DNA of 64,000 bases from Acridotheres tristis (lineage: Eukaryota > Chordata > Aves > Passeriformes > Sturnidae). Positions 63,903 to 64,000 of the stretch are shown here, one piece after another; position 1 is the stretch's first letter, and each line of letters begins with the position of its first letter. The stretch lies in NCBI GenBank assembly GCA_037013685.1, contig CM072885.1:29073795-29137794 (forward strand), in the 5' to 3' direction. Position numbers and translations under genes: made by a program. The notes beneath the pieces are model-generated. The model saw only the letters and a program-made list of their open reading frames with translations, was not told the origin of the DNA and did not search any database.

Positions 63903-63903
<1 letters not shown>
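63701..63903. other. Short AT-rich interval
   Basis: Nothing recognised between the CR1 end and the TATACA array. Confidence 0.6.

Positions 63904-63987
<84 letters not shown>
63904..63987. repeat. Perfect ATACAT hexanucleotide microsatellite, 14 copies
   Basis: 84 bp of uninterrupted ATACAT units. Perfection suggests recent expansion and length variation between individuals. It stops 13 bp before the window edge. Confidence 0.95.
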
Positions 63988-63989
<2 letters not shown>

Positions 63990-64000
63990 TTTAAAAGCAC

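Overview
The window reads as nuclear DNA of a bird, most probably a songbird (Passeriformes), from an AT-rich, gene-poor region (intergenic or deep intronic). The evidence is two 3' ends of CR1 LINEs of avian type plus a probable third fragment, four solo LTRs of endogenous retroviruses whose sequence style I associate with songbird ERVs, and long microsatellites. No bacterial-style operons, rRNA, tRNA, CRISPR array or recognisable protein-coding exon was found. Nearly all open reading frames are short (60-130 codons), unrelated to anything I recognise, and lie in AT-rich sequence or inside repeats. Family names and lineage come from memory of avian repeats, not from a database search.

Layout: 1-3154 featureless AT-rich DNA; 3160-3842 solo LTR on the minus strand with a 5-bp target duplication; 3848-12990 plain sequence with one short hairpin; about 12991-13430 a diverged avian interspersed repeat; 13431-22506 plain sequence with small simple repeats; 22513-22863 short solo LTR on the minus strand with a 6-bp target duplication; 22870-27966 plain sequence, with a CpG-bearing patch at 23780-23950; 27967-28320 old CR1 fragment; about 31000-32340 a purine-rich tract enclosing an AAAAAG array; 33071-33115 an AAT array; 33354-33942 solo LTR on the plus strand with a 5-bp duplication; 33948-39200 plain; 39201-39392 a perfect 48-copy GGAA array; 39393-48297 plain with a 17-bp-stem hairpin at 46562-46598; 48298-48400 probable CR1 remnant on the minus strand; 49853-50015 a TTAGG array; 54804-55484 solo LTR on the plus strand with a 6-bp duplication; 55491-63480 plain; 63481-63700 CR1 3' end; 63904-63987 a TATACA array.

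There is no gene network to describe. The interpretable history is one of retroviral insertion followed by LTR-LTR recombination: all four LTRs are solo, and each keeps a matching target-site duplication. CR1 decay and microsatellite expansion account for the other recognisable repeats. I did not find a convincing novel biological system. The best leads are the long perfect GGAA and TTAGG arrays, the purine-skewed tract, the two small hairpins and one 179-codon ORF of unknown status.
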